Origin: CBDBCK01 sp965203345
GTDB taxonomy: Bacteria; Chloroflexota; Dehalococcoidia; Lucifugimonadales; Lucifugimonadaceae
Direction: 5' to 3'
DNA length: 64,000 nucleotides
Assembly: GCA_965203345.1 (NCBI GenBank)
Contig: CBDBCK010000028.1
Location: 1,240,001 to 1,304,000 of the forward strand
The position numbers and the translations under genes were made by a program. Positions 16,398 through 25,677 of the stretch are shown piece by piece; positions within the stretch are counted from its first letter, which is position 1; every line of letters starts with the position of its first letter. A model generated the notes under the pieces. It was given only the letters and a program-made list of their open reading frames with translations. It did not search any database and was not told the DNA's origin.

Positions 16398-16948
16398 CAA
16401 CAGCACAGAACCGCTTAGATAATAGCCTGTTTGCCGCAGATCGAAGATGTCAAAGATATACAAAAAGAAGACAGTTCTTTACAATTACGATTCAAAAAGT
16501 CCATTTCGTGCCGTCAGATCCTTTCAACGCAGAAGGAACTACCAACCCTTTCCGTGGGTCTCCCTTTTGTTATCAATTTGAAGTTGAGTTACTCAGAGAA
16601 ACTGATAAAGAAAGAACTTCCTGATACAGCGAGGAAACAGATGAGCGAGCAAAAGAGTTGTTGTCTCGCTTTCCACTGGAATGACTCTCCGCGTTGAGGG
16701 TTGAAACGACCCGAAACCTCCTCCGCGCCTTCTTCCATTCCGTCAAACAAAAGACCGATGAAGAAAACTCCCGAACCTTTCAAGCCACCCCTCAGAGAAA
16801 CTGATGTATTCAATCTGAGCGAGCAAAAGAGTTGTTGTCTCGCCGAACTCAAACTAGGAACGATCAGTATCAGCGATAGAGATAGCTCGTCTACCGAATC
16901 AGAAACGATCAGGAACCAGCAGGATAAGGAGTTATGGAACAGACTGAG
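16201..16948 (+). repeat. Scrambled repeat segments in the recQ linker
   Basis: Three linker pieces occur twice. P: 16201-16304 and 16702-16792. Q: 16593-16670 and 16792-16845 (shared CAAAAGAGTTGTTGTCTCGC). R: 16313-16370 and 16887-16948 (shared CTACCGAATCAGAAACGATC). The present order is P-R-unique-Q-P-Q-R. The parts 16371-16592 and 16671-16701 are not recognised. Confidence 0.8.
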
Positions 16949-17141
16949 TGAATTGAGAAAAAAGATATCCCATGAACAAGGGGTCCCCCCGTATTTTATA
17001 TTTCATGACTCAACTTTAAGGGCCATGGTTTCCGAGCGTCCTGAAGACTTATATCAACTGGCACATATCACTGGAGTAGGCGCGCGCAAACTGGATATAT
17101 ACGGCGAACGCTTCCTGCAAGTGATAACAGAGTTCGCTTGA
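16701..17141 (+). pseudogene. recQ: Detached HRDC domain of recQ
   Basis: The frame ends with KELWNRLSELRKKISHEQ, GVPPYFIFHDSTLRAMV and ITGVGARKLDIYGERFLQVI, which is a complete HRDC domain, the nucleic-acid-binding tail normally joined to RecQ. It lies in the same frame as the recQ core but is separated by a stop and about 300 nt of rearranged linker. No clear ribosome-binding site precedes it. Either it is untranslated, or it is made as a separate small protein. Confidence 0.8.
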
Positions 17142-17228
17142 ACCTGACCAAAGATTAGGCTGAAGAGGCATTTCGCCCAATAAGTGCGACAGCCAATGCA
17201 AAGTTTTCAGAATGAGAGGACTCGACTG

Positions 17229-17942
17229 ATGGATGCAGGCCGGTCTGCCCGGCATATATCTAGTCACCCCAAACGGGACTATCTGGAACGGGTAACATTA
17301 CGCTACTCGGCAGATGAGCTTGAGAAAGTACCAGAGGGTATGCTCCAATGCTCCTTTGGGTGCGGCAACCCCGTCAGGCTAGCGGATATCTCACTTGGGG
17401 AGGCGGTGGTTGACCTGGGATCCGGAACAGGACTAGACTGTTTGCTAGCTGCTCATGCAACAGGGCGAAAAGGGAAAGCCACGGGCGTTGACGTCAATGA
17501 AGAACGGTTACAACAAGCTAGCGCTTACTTACAAGAGACAGACGTCCAAAATGTGGAGTTCCTCACAGGAACTATTGAAGAGCCCCCCATTGAGGATCAA
17601 ACGGCGGACGTCGTCATTTCTAATTGTGCTCTCACTCACGCGTCAGATAAGGATAAAGCGCTTAGCAACGCTTTTCGCGTACTGAAACCCGGCGGCAGAA
17701 TCGTAGTATGCGACGTCGCTTTGATGAATGAATGGCCACCGGATACGCCTGCTTCGGTAAGGGAGTACCTGCACTGTTTAGCTCACGCGGATGTGCGCGA
17801 GAACTATTTGGAAAGGTTTGCGCGTGCCGGTTTCACCAATGAAGCCATAGTTTTTGATGAACCTATGAGCATCCTTGAACCTCACGGTGATTTACCGGAC
17901 ATGGTACGCAATATCGCTATAAAAGCGGTAAAGCCAGCGTAA
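17229..17942 (+). CDS. Arsenite-methyltransferase-like SAM-dependent methyltransferase
   Basis: The 237-residue protein is a class I methyltransferase closest in pattern to bacterial ArsM. Cysteines in MLQCSFGCGNPVRLADI precede the SAM motif VVDLGSGTGLDCLLAA; then come GVDVNEERL, the acidic EEPP-EDQTADVVISNC segment, and FRVLKPGGRIVVCDV. ArsM enzymes add methyl groups to arsenite through three conserved cysteines. Cysteines are present here near the usual places (CGNP, SNC and the LHC loop), but I cannot confirm the triad. ATG at 17229 is chosen because GAGAGGA (17214-17220) lies eight bases upstream. Confidence 0.75.
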   Translation: MDAGRSARHISSHPKRDYLERVTLRYSADELEKVPEGMLQCSFGCGNPVRLADISLGEAVVDLGSGTGLDCLLAAHATGRKGKATGVDVNEERLQQASAYLQETDVQNVEFLTGTIEEPPIEDQTADVVISNCALTHASDKDKALSNAFRVLKPGGRIVVCDVALMNEWPPDTPASVREYLHCLAHADVRENYLERFARAGFTNEAIVFDEPMSILEPHGDLPDMVRNIAIKAVKPA

Positions 17943-17988
17943 TACTATTAATACATTCAGAACGCTCCTCAACGATAAAAAGGCCGAC

Positions 17989-18729
17989 GTGTCCTCACTG
18001 CCCGACTCACTCATAGACCTCTCGGCAAAGCTCTCAGACCAATGCGACGGGCTTAAACTGCACCCTTCCCTGTACAAGTACAACCCTCTTGCATATGCTG
18101 GAGATGTTTACAAGCAATACATAAACCGCTTTGCCTTGTCCGAAAAACGAGCTCTGTTCGTCGGTATCAACCCTGGACCGTGGGGAATGGCACAAACCGG
18201 CGTTCCCTTCGGCGAAGTGAACGTAGTTCGAGATTGGCTTAAATTGCAGGGCAAAGTAGGGCAACCGCAGCGTGAACACCCCAAGTACCGCGTCCAGGGG
18301 TTCGAGTGTAAGCGGTCAGAAGTGAGCGGCAGACGCCTTTGGAGGCTGTTTCGGGAGCGTTTCAAGACCCCGGATCGTTTCTTTGAGGAACATCTGATAA
18401 TCAACTATTGTCCTCTGATGCTGATCAGAGAATACCCAAACGGACATGCCGCAAATCTCACGCCTGATAAATTGCGTAAAGGGATGAGTAAGCCTTTGTT
18501 CGCTATCTGCGACGAAGCCCTCTTGCAGACCTTTGCCTTACTAAAGCCTGACTATATCATATGCATAGGCAGGTTCATTGAGAAACAGATCAAGGGCATA
18601 TTCGAGAACGGTGCCGCCACCACAAGCATAGCGAGCATGCAGCACCCTAGCCCTGCAAACCCTAAATCGAACAAGGGTGATTACGCTACCATCGCTTCAA
18701 ACCAGCTCATTGAGCAGGGAGTTTGGTAA
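17989..18729 (+). CDS. SMUG-type single-strand-selective uracil-DNA glycosylase
   Basis: The 246-residue protein removes uracil and related bases from DNA for base-excision repair. It has the SMUG1 active-site motif FVGINPGPWGMAQTGVPFG near residues 58-76 and the second motif MQHPSPANP near 217-225, with NYCPLML in between. Length matches the bacterial SMUG family. The start is a GTG 47 nt after the methyltransferase stop, so the two may be co-transcribed. Confidence 0.92.
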   Translation: MSSLPDSLIDLSAKLSDQCDGLKLHPSLYKYNPLAYAGDVYKQYINRFALSEKRALFVGINPGPWGMAQTGVPFGEVNVVRDWLKLQGKVGQPQREHPKYRVQGFECKRSEVSGRRLWRLFRERFKTPDRFFEEHLIINYCPLMLIREYPNGHAANLTPDKLRKGMSKPLFAICDEALLQTFALLKPDYIICIGRFIEKQIKGIFENGAATTSIASMQHPSPANPKSNKGDYATIASNQLIEQGVW

Positions 18730-18807
18730 AAGGGGGCGTGAATGATTTCCCCCTTACAGGAAGCCTTCAATAACTGTAACTGTTCTCAGTCGGTAAAGAT
18801 AAAAAGA

Positions 18808-18836
18808 ATGCCCGCCATTTCAGGAACAGCGGGCAT
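18808..18836 (-). terminator. Intrinsic terminator for the 18939-20036 gene
   Basis: A perfect 8-bp stem (ATGCCCGC with GCGGGCAT) encloses a 13-nt loop. On the minus strand it is followed by TTCTTTTTATC, a T-rich run. It lies about 100 nt beyond the stop of the minus-strand gene and may also stop readthrough from SMUG. Confidence 0.7.
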
Positions 18837-18938
18837 CAAGGCAGGATCTCTCTTCCAGACCCTATATATCCTTGGCTGAATAAGCTCTTATCTAGGCGAA
18901 TATATTATAAGGAACCGGTATCACCTCGCTATTAGGAA

Positions 18939-20036
18939 CTAGGAACGGGAATGAACTCCACTTAAATAGGGGTCACTTCCGCATCCTCCTTTGTAATCGT
19001 CCTCGTCCTCAATGTCTGTATGGGAACTGGTATGTTGACTCCTGGGCTCTATAAGGGTCGTCGCAATGTTGTCGTTCAGGTACTGTTCGTCATAATCCTC
19101 AAAGTACCCCTCATAACTATCCCTAATGCCATCCTCTCCGTCGCGCTCTTTTTCATCAAAGTGCCTAAAGTGCTTCCAGAAATCGCTGCGGCCAAAACCT
19201 TTACCTCCCCAACGGCCCTTGTGCTCGGTTCTGCCCAAAGAGGAAAAGACCGCCTTCTTTGTCTCTTCGTCAAGGCCGGCAAGAGCTTCTTCTAGGCGGT
19301 CTTTCAGTGCCTGACCTTGAACAACGTAAGCAGGGAAGTCGAACTCTTCATTATCCAGATCTGCCCTTATGTCTGCGACTACAGCCTTCATGTCGGTAAT
19401 GATATCCTCAAGGTCTGTCCTCACCTCATCCGGCAAGTCTTCTATCTCGGCCAAAGCGGCAGCGGCGCTGTCCAAATGAGCCTCTTTGGCGTCTAAAGCC
19501 TCAGCCGATAGACTCTTTTTCATATAGTCGTAGCCGTGTTTATTGAACCTGTGACTGTTGCCGAAACCGCCGAAGCGTCGAACGTCCTCTCCCAATGTTT
19601 CGATCAGCGCTTCACGCAGTCCGGCAACAGCTTCAGGATCTTCTTGAGCAAGTTTCATGGCGACTGCAAAAACTTCGGAGCTCAAAATGTAGATATCATC
19701 TTCGAAATCGCTGGGCATGAATGTACCTTCGTCAATTTCACTTTGAGCTCTCTGTAAGAGTGCCCCCGCGTCCTCAAAAGCCTCATTCAGAGCCGTTACG
19801 GTTTCGTCGCTTAAACCTTCAGCATCATCCACGACCGCTTTGACTGCATCCATAGTGGTCTGCAACTCCGTTATGCACGCCGATACCGAGTCCTCATTAG
19901 CTGTAGTAAAGGCTGCATGGCAACTGTGCTCGGAATTCGAACCGGAGATCATACGCGGAACAAACCCAGCTACCATCAAGACAGCCAGGCCAAGTAACGC
20001 TCCTATTGCCCATATTTTCATTCGCTTGGTCAACAC
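18939..20036 (-). CDS. Acidic helical exported protein of unknown function
   Basis: The 365-residue protein starts with a short basic end and one hydrophobic segment (MKIWAIGALLGLAVLMVAGF), a signal peptide or anchor. The rest is acidic and helix-rich, with similar helical hairpin blocks around DAVKAVVDDAEGLSDETV, AAAALAEIEDLPDEVRTDL and DRLEEALAGLDEETKKAV. Two cysteines follow the signal (SCHAAF and SACITEL) and may form a disulfide. The GTG start at 20036 is preferred because GGAGGAG lies six bases before it. The last 80 residues are low-complexity, rich in Asp, Glu and Gly. It resembles periplasmic helical proteins, but I do not recognise a family. Confidence 0.7.
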   Translation of the reverse strand: MLTKRMKIWAIGALLGLAVLMVAGFVPRMISGSNSEHSCHAAFTTANEDSVSACITELQTTMDAVKAVVDDAEGLSDETVTALNEAFEDAGALLQRAQSEIDEGTFMPSDFEDDIYILSSEVFAVAMKLAQEDPEAVAGLREALIETLGEDVRRFGGFGNSHRFNKHGYDYMKKSLSAEALDAKEAHLDSAAAALAEIEDLPDEVRTDLEDIITDMKAVVADIRADLDNEEFDFPAYVVQGQALKDRLEEALAGLDEETKKAVFSSLGRTEHKGRWGGKGFGRSDFWKHFRHFDEKERDGEDGIRDSYEGYFEDYDEQYLNDNIATTLIEPRSQHTSSHTDIEDEDDYKGGCGSDPYLSGVHSRS

Positions 20037-20209
20037 TGTTATCTCCTCCAAAGAGATTAATATTTTGTGATTTTCAAAAGAGGATACGCAACAAAGATCA
20101 GATCGGTTTTAGCTCATGAATGGAACTTGTTAGCGTTTTCCCTAAAAATATAACGCCAAATATACGCCTGGGTGCATATTGAATTAGCTTCGGCACAAGG
20201 GAGCTATAT

Positions 20210-21505
20210 TTATGGCTTCACTGCACTTCCATCAGCACGTCGAACGGTGTCCCATGCTCCGTTGTACGCACGCGGCTTATGAGGGAACTTAATGGCCAGT
20301 TCTTCGTTTATTTCTATGCCCAAACCGGGTTTGCCGTTGGGCCACATCATACCATCTCTCACTTCAGGGCATCCAGGAAACACTTCCCTGGTGTTCTCTC
20401 CGAATATGGCGTATTCCTGTATCCCAAAGTTCGGAGCGTTAATGTCCAAGGCAAGGTTCGCCGCATGCCCAACCGGGGAAGTATCACCTGGGCCATGCCA
20501 GGCAGTCCTAACCCCGAATAGTTCCCCCATAGCCGCTAATTTTCGGCAGGGAGTCAACCCCCCCATCTGGGAGATATGTATACGGATAAAATCGATAAGT
20601 CTATCCCGTATCATTGGGACTACCTCGTGCGGATTATTCCAAAGTTCACCCATTGCTATAGGAGTGGAACATTGGCGGCGCACCATTCGGAAGTAGTCGT
20701 TGTCTTCAGGGCTGAAAAGATCTTCCAAAAAGAAAAGTTGATACTTTTCTACTTCTTTTGCAAACCATACGCCGAGTATAGGAGGTACACGCTCATGGAC
20801 GTCATGCAGTATCTCCACGCCATACCCGAAGCGATCTCGTATATATTCAAACAGTCCTATTGCCGATCTAATATAGGGCTTTGGTTCGAATATTCCTCCG
20901 GGATGCGCGTAGATCTTCGCCGGGTTATACTCTTTCAGCCAGCTTGTAACCGGTATCGGACCAATAGAAGCGTCTCTGTTCTGAGAGGTTTGTTGGCCCT
21001 TGGATCCTTTGCTTCCGTAGGTTGAATATCCAGGAGTGGACACTTGTACGCGTATATGATGAAAACCTTGCTCCATGAACGCCTGCATACGATCGCCGAC
21101 TTCCTCATTAGAGTCACCCGAAGCGTGCACGTAGACGGCGGCAGCCTCACGCGATCTCCCACCTAGAAGGTCATAGACGGGCATACCTGCCATCTTGCCT
21201 TTTATGTCCCACAGTGCCTGATCCACTCCGGACAAAGCGTTCCCTAGAACCGGCCCATTACGCCAATATGAAGAAAGATAAGCCGAATGCCATACATCCT
21301 CTATATCTGCGACGTCCCTACCTACCAGAAACGGACGTAAAAAATCTTCCACGGCCACTTTGACGGCAGTTGGACGCTGTGTAAAGGTAGCACAACCCAC
21401 GCCGCTGAGCCCAGGTTCTGAGGTATCTACCTTCACTACAATCAATCGGATATCATCGGGTTCCGTCATTATAACCCGTACGTCTCTTACAGTTATTCGT
21501 CGCAA
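20210..21505 (-). CDS. Mannonate dehydratase/RspA-like enolase-superfamily enzyme
   Basis: The protein belongs to the mandelate racemase/muconate lactonizing group and is closest in pattern to D-mannonate dehydratase (ManD, RspA). Key segments are GCATFTQRP, YWRNGPVLGNALSGVDQALWDIKGK, EILHDVHERVPP, FFLEDLFSPED, IAMGELWNNP, IRIHISQMGG and RTAWHGPGDTSPVGHAA. The Asp, Glu and Glu metal ligands are visible in HDVHE, LED and GEL. It removes water from a sugar acid. The likely start is the TTG at 21505, seven bases after AAGGGAG, giving 431 residues; the open frame reaches back to 21595. Confidence 0.88.
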   Translation of the reverse strand: MRRITVRDVRVIMTEPDDIRLIVVKVDTSEPGLSGVGCATFTQRPTAVKVAVEDFLRPFLVGRDVADIEDVWHSAYLSSYWRNGPVLGNALSGVDQALWDIKGKMAGMPVYDLLGGRSREAAAVYVHASGDSNEEVGDRMQAFMEQGFHHIRVQVSTPGYSTYGSKGSKGQQTSQNRDASIGPIPVTSWLKEYNPAKIYAHPGGIFEPKPYIRSAIGLFEYIRDRFGYGVEILHDVHERVPPILGVWFAKEVEKYQLFFLEDLFSPEDNDYFRMVRRQCSTPIAMGELWNNPHEVVPMIRDRLIDFIRIHISQMGGLTPCRKLAAMGELFGVRTAWHGPGDTSPVGHAANLALDINAPNFGIQEYAIFGENTREVFPGCPEVRDGMMWPNGKPGLGIEINEELAIKFPHKPRAYNGAWDTVRRADGSAVKP

Positions 21506-21700
21506 CTTGAATCTCCCTTCTGCAAGGTTAAGTCTTCCATCTAAAACTGTAGAATACAGCATACTCTCGTTCAAACAGCAGACAGAACAATACAATCGCT
21601 ATATGAAGAACAGACAAGCAGGTACGGATTTCGCGGCTAGAGCGGCAGTCAGACTACCTATACGCCGCTGCGATAATAGTCTCCATGCAACAGAATGAGC

Positions 21701-23695
21701 TCAGTTTTCGCGCTCCTCAACAACAGTGGCGGCAGGTAAACCCGCGTCTTGCATTTCAAGCATATCCTCAGGCAGTTTTTTGGAAGGTCTCACACCAAGC
21801 TTCTTCAATTTCTCAGTTTGCGCGAGCAAATTGCCGCGCCCATGGACCAATTGACTGAGTGCCGTCTTATATTTGCTTTGGGCCGTATCAAGCGCTTTAC
21901 CAACGCCTTCCATATTGTTGACAAAGCCAGCCGCCTTATCGTAGATCCGAGCACCCAGGCGGGCAATATTTTCCGCGTTTTCGTTTTGTTTTTGCAACCG
22001 CCACAAATAGCCAATCGTGCGCAAATTAGGCAATAGTGTGGAAGGGCAAACAATCGCCACCCGCTTATCCCATGCCATGCTCAATACATCCGGTGCTTCC
22101 TGCATTAGCAAGAAATAAGACGCCTCAATAGGCATAAACATCATCACGAAATCAGGTGTCTGCAGAGCGTCAATATCCTGATATCGCTTCTCCGCAAGTC
22201 CCTTTATATGCGTGCGTACCGAATCCAAAAAAGCCTTGAGCGCAGTAGAGCGACTGCTCACGTCCCCCGAGTTCACGTAATCCATATAAGAAGGCAATGA
22301 AACCTTAGAATCGATAATCAGATGCTTTCTATCAGGCAAGTGAATAATCACGTCAGGAATTTGCCTCGCGCCTATCTCAGCATTCTTCAATTCCAGACCT
22401 TCGCCTTGAATTACGTATTCTCGCCCGCGCTCCAAACCAGATTCTTCCAAAATACGCTCTAAGGTGAACTCCCCCCAATTCCCTTGTGTCTTGACGTTAC
22501 TAGTCAAAGCTTCGGTTAGATTCTTGGTCTCCGAGGTCATGCGTTCGTTGATGGCTTTGAAACCCGTTATCTGTACTTTGAAATCCTTGATTTCAGTGTC
22601 GAGTGGGGTAAGCAGCACTTTAAGGCTTTCTGCGGACTGTTTCTTGAGTTCCTCAGTGCTCGCTTTCAGCATTTCATTGGTCAGATTCTTGAAATCTGCA
22701 CGCGATCGCTCTTGAGCCTCCTTAAAGGCGGCAACCTGCTCCTCTGCCTTGATCCGAGCCGCATTAATATCATCACGCTCTTTGCGCAAAGCCTCTAGCT
22801 TATTAGACTGTTCCGACAGACGGCGGGTATCGTCTTCCTTGGACTGGAGTGATTGCTTCTGAACCTTCTCAAAGCTGGTAACCTGCTCTTCTGCCTTGAT
22901 CCGAGCCGCATTAATATCATCACGCTCTTTGCGTAAAGCCTCTAGTTCATTAGACTGTTCCGATAGACGGCGGGTATCGTCTTCCTTGGACTGGAGTGAT
23001 TGCTTCTGAATCTTCTCAAAGCTGGTAACCTGCTCTTCTGCCTTGATCCGAGCCGCATTAATATCATCACGCTCTTTGTGCAAAGCCTCTAGCTTATTAG
23101 ACTGTTCCGACAGAAGGCGGGCATTGTCTTCCTTGTCCTGAAGTGATTGCTTTTGAACCTCCTCAAAATTAGCAATCTGCTGGTCTGCCTTGATCCGAGC
23201 CGCATTAATATCATCGCGCTCTTTGTGCAAAGCCTCTAGCTTATTAGACTGTTCCGACAGAAGGCGGGCATTGTCTTCCTTGTCCTGAAGTGATTGCTTT
23301 TGAACCTCCTCAAAATTAGCAATCTGCTGGTCTGCCTTGATCCGAGCCGCATTAATGTCATCGCGCTCTTTGCGCAATTTTTCTATCTCTCTCACCTGCT
23401 CCGTTAGACGGCTATCATAATCTTCTTTGGTTTGACGCGATTGCTTTTGTACTAAGTCAAAGCTGGCAAACTGTTCTTCCGCCTTGACACGAGTCGCATG
23501 AATATCGTCACGTTCTTGTCGTAATTCCGCTATCTCTCCTGCCTGTTCTGCTAAGTGACGCTCATAGTCTTCTTTATTTTGAGTCAACTGCGCAGCTAAC
23601 GAAACATTTCTGGTTTGTGCACGTGCCAATGCATACACACCTATAACGATAATGCTCAAAAGTAAAACCGCAACTATAATAACTACTATATCCAT
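21701..23695 (-). CDS. rmuC: DNA recombination protein RmuC with extended coiled coil
   Basis: The 664-residue protein has an N-terminal membrane anchor (MDIVVIIVAVLLLSIIVIGV), a very long coiled coil, and the RmuC nuclease-like domain. That domain reads TQGNWGEFTLERILEESGL, then IPDVIIHLPDRKHLIIDSKV, then FVMMFMPIEASYFL. RmuC limits rearrangements at inverted repeats and is thought to act as an endonuclease near DNA ends. The coiled coil is built from 49-residue units repeated about five times, making this longer than a common RmuC of roughly 400-500 residues. ATG at 23695 is preferred because AAGGGA lies nine bases upstream. Confidence 0.9.
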   Translation of the reverse strand: MDIVVIIVAVLLLSIIVIGVYALARAQTRNVSLAAQLTQNKEDYERHLAEQAGEIAELRQERDDIHATRVKAEEQFASFDLVQKQSRQTKEDYDSRLTEQVREIEKLRKERDDINAARIKADQQIANFEEVQKQSLQDKEDNARLLSEQSNKLEALHKERDDINAARIKADQQIANFEEVQKQSLQDKEDNARLLSEQSNKLEALHKERDDINAARIKAEEQVTSFEKIQKQSLQSKEDDTRRLSEQSNELEALRKERDDINAARIKAEEQVTSFEKVQKQSLQSKEDDTRRLSEQSNKLEALRKERDDINAARIKAEEQVAAFKEAQERSRADFKNLTNEMLKASTEELKKQSAESLKVLLTPLDTEIKDFKVQITGFKAINERMTSETKNLTEALTSNVKTQGNWGEFTLERILEESGLERGREYVIQGEGLELKNAEIGARQIPDVIIHLPDRKHLIIDSKVSLPSYMDYVNSGDVSSRSTALKAFLDSVRTHIKGLAEKRYQDIDALQTPDFVMMFMPIEASYFLLMQEAPDVLSMAWDKRVAIVCPSTLLPNLRTIGYLWRLQKQNENAENIARLGARIYDKAAGFVNNMEGVGKALDTAQSKYKTALSQLVHGRGNLLAQTEKLKKLGVRPSKKLPEDMLEMQDAGLPAATVVEEREN
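22697..23515 (-). repeat. 147-bp tandem coding repeats in rmuC
   Basis: GCATTAATAT recurs at exact 147-bp steps (22761, 22908 and onward). Each unit encodes 49 residues of the type ERDDINAARIKADQQIANFE, that is seven heptads. There are five full units and a partial sixth. Two units are nearly identical and the others differ in a few residues, so copy number has changed recently. Confidence 0.92.
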
Positions 23696-24082
23696 TATCA
23701 TTGATCCCTTTTGCACTCTTAATGCCCGCAACCGCAGTACTTATCTTTGCCGTATGACAATACACAATGGGCACCAGATTGCACAATAGATTCAAACTGC
23801 AACCGCTATACTGCAATTGCTACATAAAAACTATAATAACAGGGGGTAGCAACCTATCATTAGACGAGAAAAATAAGCTGATCGTCGGTAGGTTATCTCA
23901 AAGTTAGGTGATAACATTTCCAGCAAATCCGGATCTCACACAATGACGTTTTATGGAGCCTTTGAAATTATATTCCGGTCGTTCAAACGCCCTTCTTCTC
24001 TTCATCGTTCGCTCCTCCTAAGAGTAGGGAGTCCAGAGATAGCTTCAGCAACCCTCCACTTGGGTGCCGTACCGGAGTAAGC
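23696..24082. other. Divergent spacer between rmuC and cobQ with a bulged hairpin
   Basis: No gene is seen in this 387-nt gap. A hairpin lies at 23851-23894: AACCTATC, bulge ATTA, GACGA, a 14-nt A-rich loop, then TCGTC and GGTAGGTT. I looked for a cobalamin riboswitch ahead of cobQ and did not recognise its conserved B12-box. The hairpin could be a terminator, an operator or incidental. Confidence 0.4.
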
Positions 24083-25567
24083 ATGAGAAGCGGGGCACTG
24101 ATGATACAAGGCACTGGTTCAGATGTCGGTAAGTCTTCAATAGTAGCCGGATTATGCCGTATAGCACGTCGGCGCGGGTTACACGTGGCTCCGTTCAAGC
24201 CGCAGAACATGTCGAATAACGCCGCAGTATGCCCTGGTGGCGGTGAGATAGGCAGAGCACAGGCTGTACAAGCACGGGCAGCCGGGCTTGAGCCTACGGT
24301 TGATATGAACCCAGTACTGCTCAAGCCTCAAACGGACCGCACGTCACAGATCGTGTTGCAGGGCAAGGTTTTATCTTCGATGGAAGCGGCGGAGTATATG
24401 GCGAAGCGCAGAGAGCTACTGCCGACCGTTATTGACAGTTTTGAACGCCTGACGTCTGAGTACGATCTTGTCATAGTGGAAGGAGCAGGCAGCGCGTCTG
24501 AAATCAATCTTCGGGCAGGCGACGTTGCAAACATGGGATTCGCACGCTACGCGAAGGTACCAGTCTGTCTGCTGGGAGACATCGACCGCGGAGGCGTTAT
24601 AGCCTCGCTGGTTGGTACACGAGCAGTACTGGAGCCGGGCGACGCCGCGCTGGTAAGGAGTTTCGCAATCAATAAGTTCAGGGGTGACCCAGAGCTGTTC
24701 ACCTCTGGAGTGTACGAGATCGAAAGACGCACCGGCTGGGATTGCCGAGGCGTGATTCCATGGCTTGAGGCGGCGAGGCGGCTTCCTCAGGAAGACACGA
24801 TATTGCTTGAACATGACCAAGCCACCACACTTAGTTCAGGCAACAAGCGGACACAGATGAAGATAGTCGCTCCAATGCTGTCCAGGATAGCAAATTTCGA
24901 CGACGTAGATCCGGTCAGGATGGAGCCTGGAGTAGACTTTGGTTTCATCTCCCCAGGAACGCCGCTGCCGCGTGACGCCGACGTAGTGATACTACTAGGG
25001 ACAAAATCTACGCTCGGAGACCTGCAATTTATGCGCTCGCAAGGGTGGGATCATGACGTCATAGCGCATGCACGCACAGGTGGACGCGTTATAGGTTTAT
25101 GCGGAGGCTACCAAATGCTAGGCAGATACGTGCACGACCCACATGGAATGGACGGACAAGCAGGTAAAGCTATGGGGCTCGGTTTGCTTGATATTGAAAC
25201 GGTGATGCAAAGAAAAAAAGTGGTGCGCCAAGTCTCTGGGCGATATGCACGAAATGACACACCACTGTCGGGATACGAGATACATATGGGGCATACTTCA
25301 GGCCTTGACCTTACGCGGCCATTCGCGTATTTGGAAGGAGAAGTTGAAGGAGCCACTAGCGCAGACGGTCGCATTGAAGGAACTCATATACATGGTATAT
25401 TTACAAACGACTCCTTCCGGTCCAGTTGGCTTGCTGCGTTGCGCGGCCGGAAGACGTCCAAACTTGCCTATGAAGAGACTGTAGAACGCGCCATAGACGA
25501 TCTGGGTGATGGGCTTGAGACAGCGCTTGACGTGGACGCCCTGTTTGTGGACGCTGGCGTTGAATAA
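24083..25567 (+). CDS. cobQ: Adenosylcobyric acid synthase (glutamine-hydrolysing)
   Basis: The 494-residue enzyme amidates four side chains of the corrin ring in vitamin B12 synthesis. The N-terminal synthetase domain has MIQGTGSDVGKSSIVAGLCR, then FKPQNMSNNA and LKPQTDRTSQIVLQGK. The C-terminal glutamine amidotransferase domain has IGLCGGYQMLGRYV with the nucleophilic cysteine and a closing THIHGIFTND. Length is normal. GGAG sits five bases before the ATG. No other B12 gene is near, so in this genome the pathway genes are scattered or the cell salvages cobyric precursors. Confidence 0.95.
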   Translation: MRSGALMIQGTGSDVGKSSIVAGLCRIARRRGLHVAPFKPQNMSNNAAVCPGGGEIGRAQAVQARAAGLEPTVDMNPVLLKPQTDRTSQIVLQGKVLSSMEAAEYMAKRRELLPTVIDSFERLTSEYDLVIVEGAGSASEINLRAGDVANMGFARYAKVPVCLLGDIDRGGVIASLVGTRAVLEPGDAALVRSFAINKFRGDPELFTSGVYEIERRTGWDCRGVIPWLEAARRLPQEDTILLEHDQATTLSSGNKRTQMKIVAPMLSRIANFDDVDPVRMEPGVDFGFISPGTPLPRDADVVILLGTKSTLGDLQFMRSQGWDHDVIAHARTGGRVIGLCGGYQMLGRYVHDPHGMDGQAGKAMGLGLLDIETVMQRKKVVRQVSGRYARNDTPLSGYEIHMGHTSGLDLTRPFAYLEGEVEGATSADGRIEGTHIHGIFTNDSFRSSWLAALRGRKTSKLAYEETVERAIDDLGDGLETALDVDALFVDAGVE

Positions 25568-25677
25568 GCGGGCAAGAAACGGATCTACGCGACAATGAAC
25601 AACTGTCGTTCATCTATAAAATTAGGTGAACATAGTAATATGCTTTTAGAACGCTACACTTTGCCCGGAGATGAACT

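Noticed and set aside
16431..16697. A separate 88-codon gene in the recQ linker
   Set aside because: It consists largely of frame-shifted linker repeats and unrecognised sequence, with no support for coding.
22697..23515. CRISPR array (regular 147-bp spacing)
   Set aside because: The repeats are coding, continuous and without spacers; they belong to the RmuC coiled coil.
23696..24082. Cobalamin riboswitch upstream of cobQ
   Set aside because: Only a bulged hairpin was found; the conserved B12-box was not recognised.
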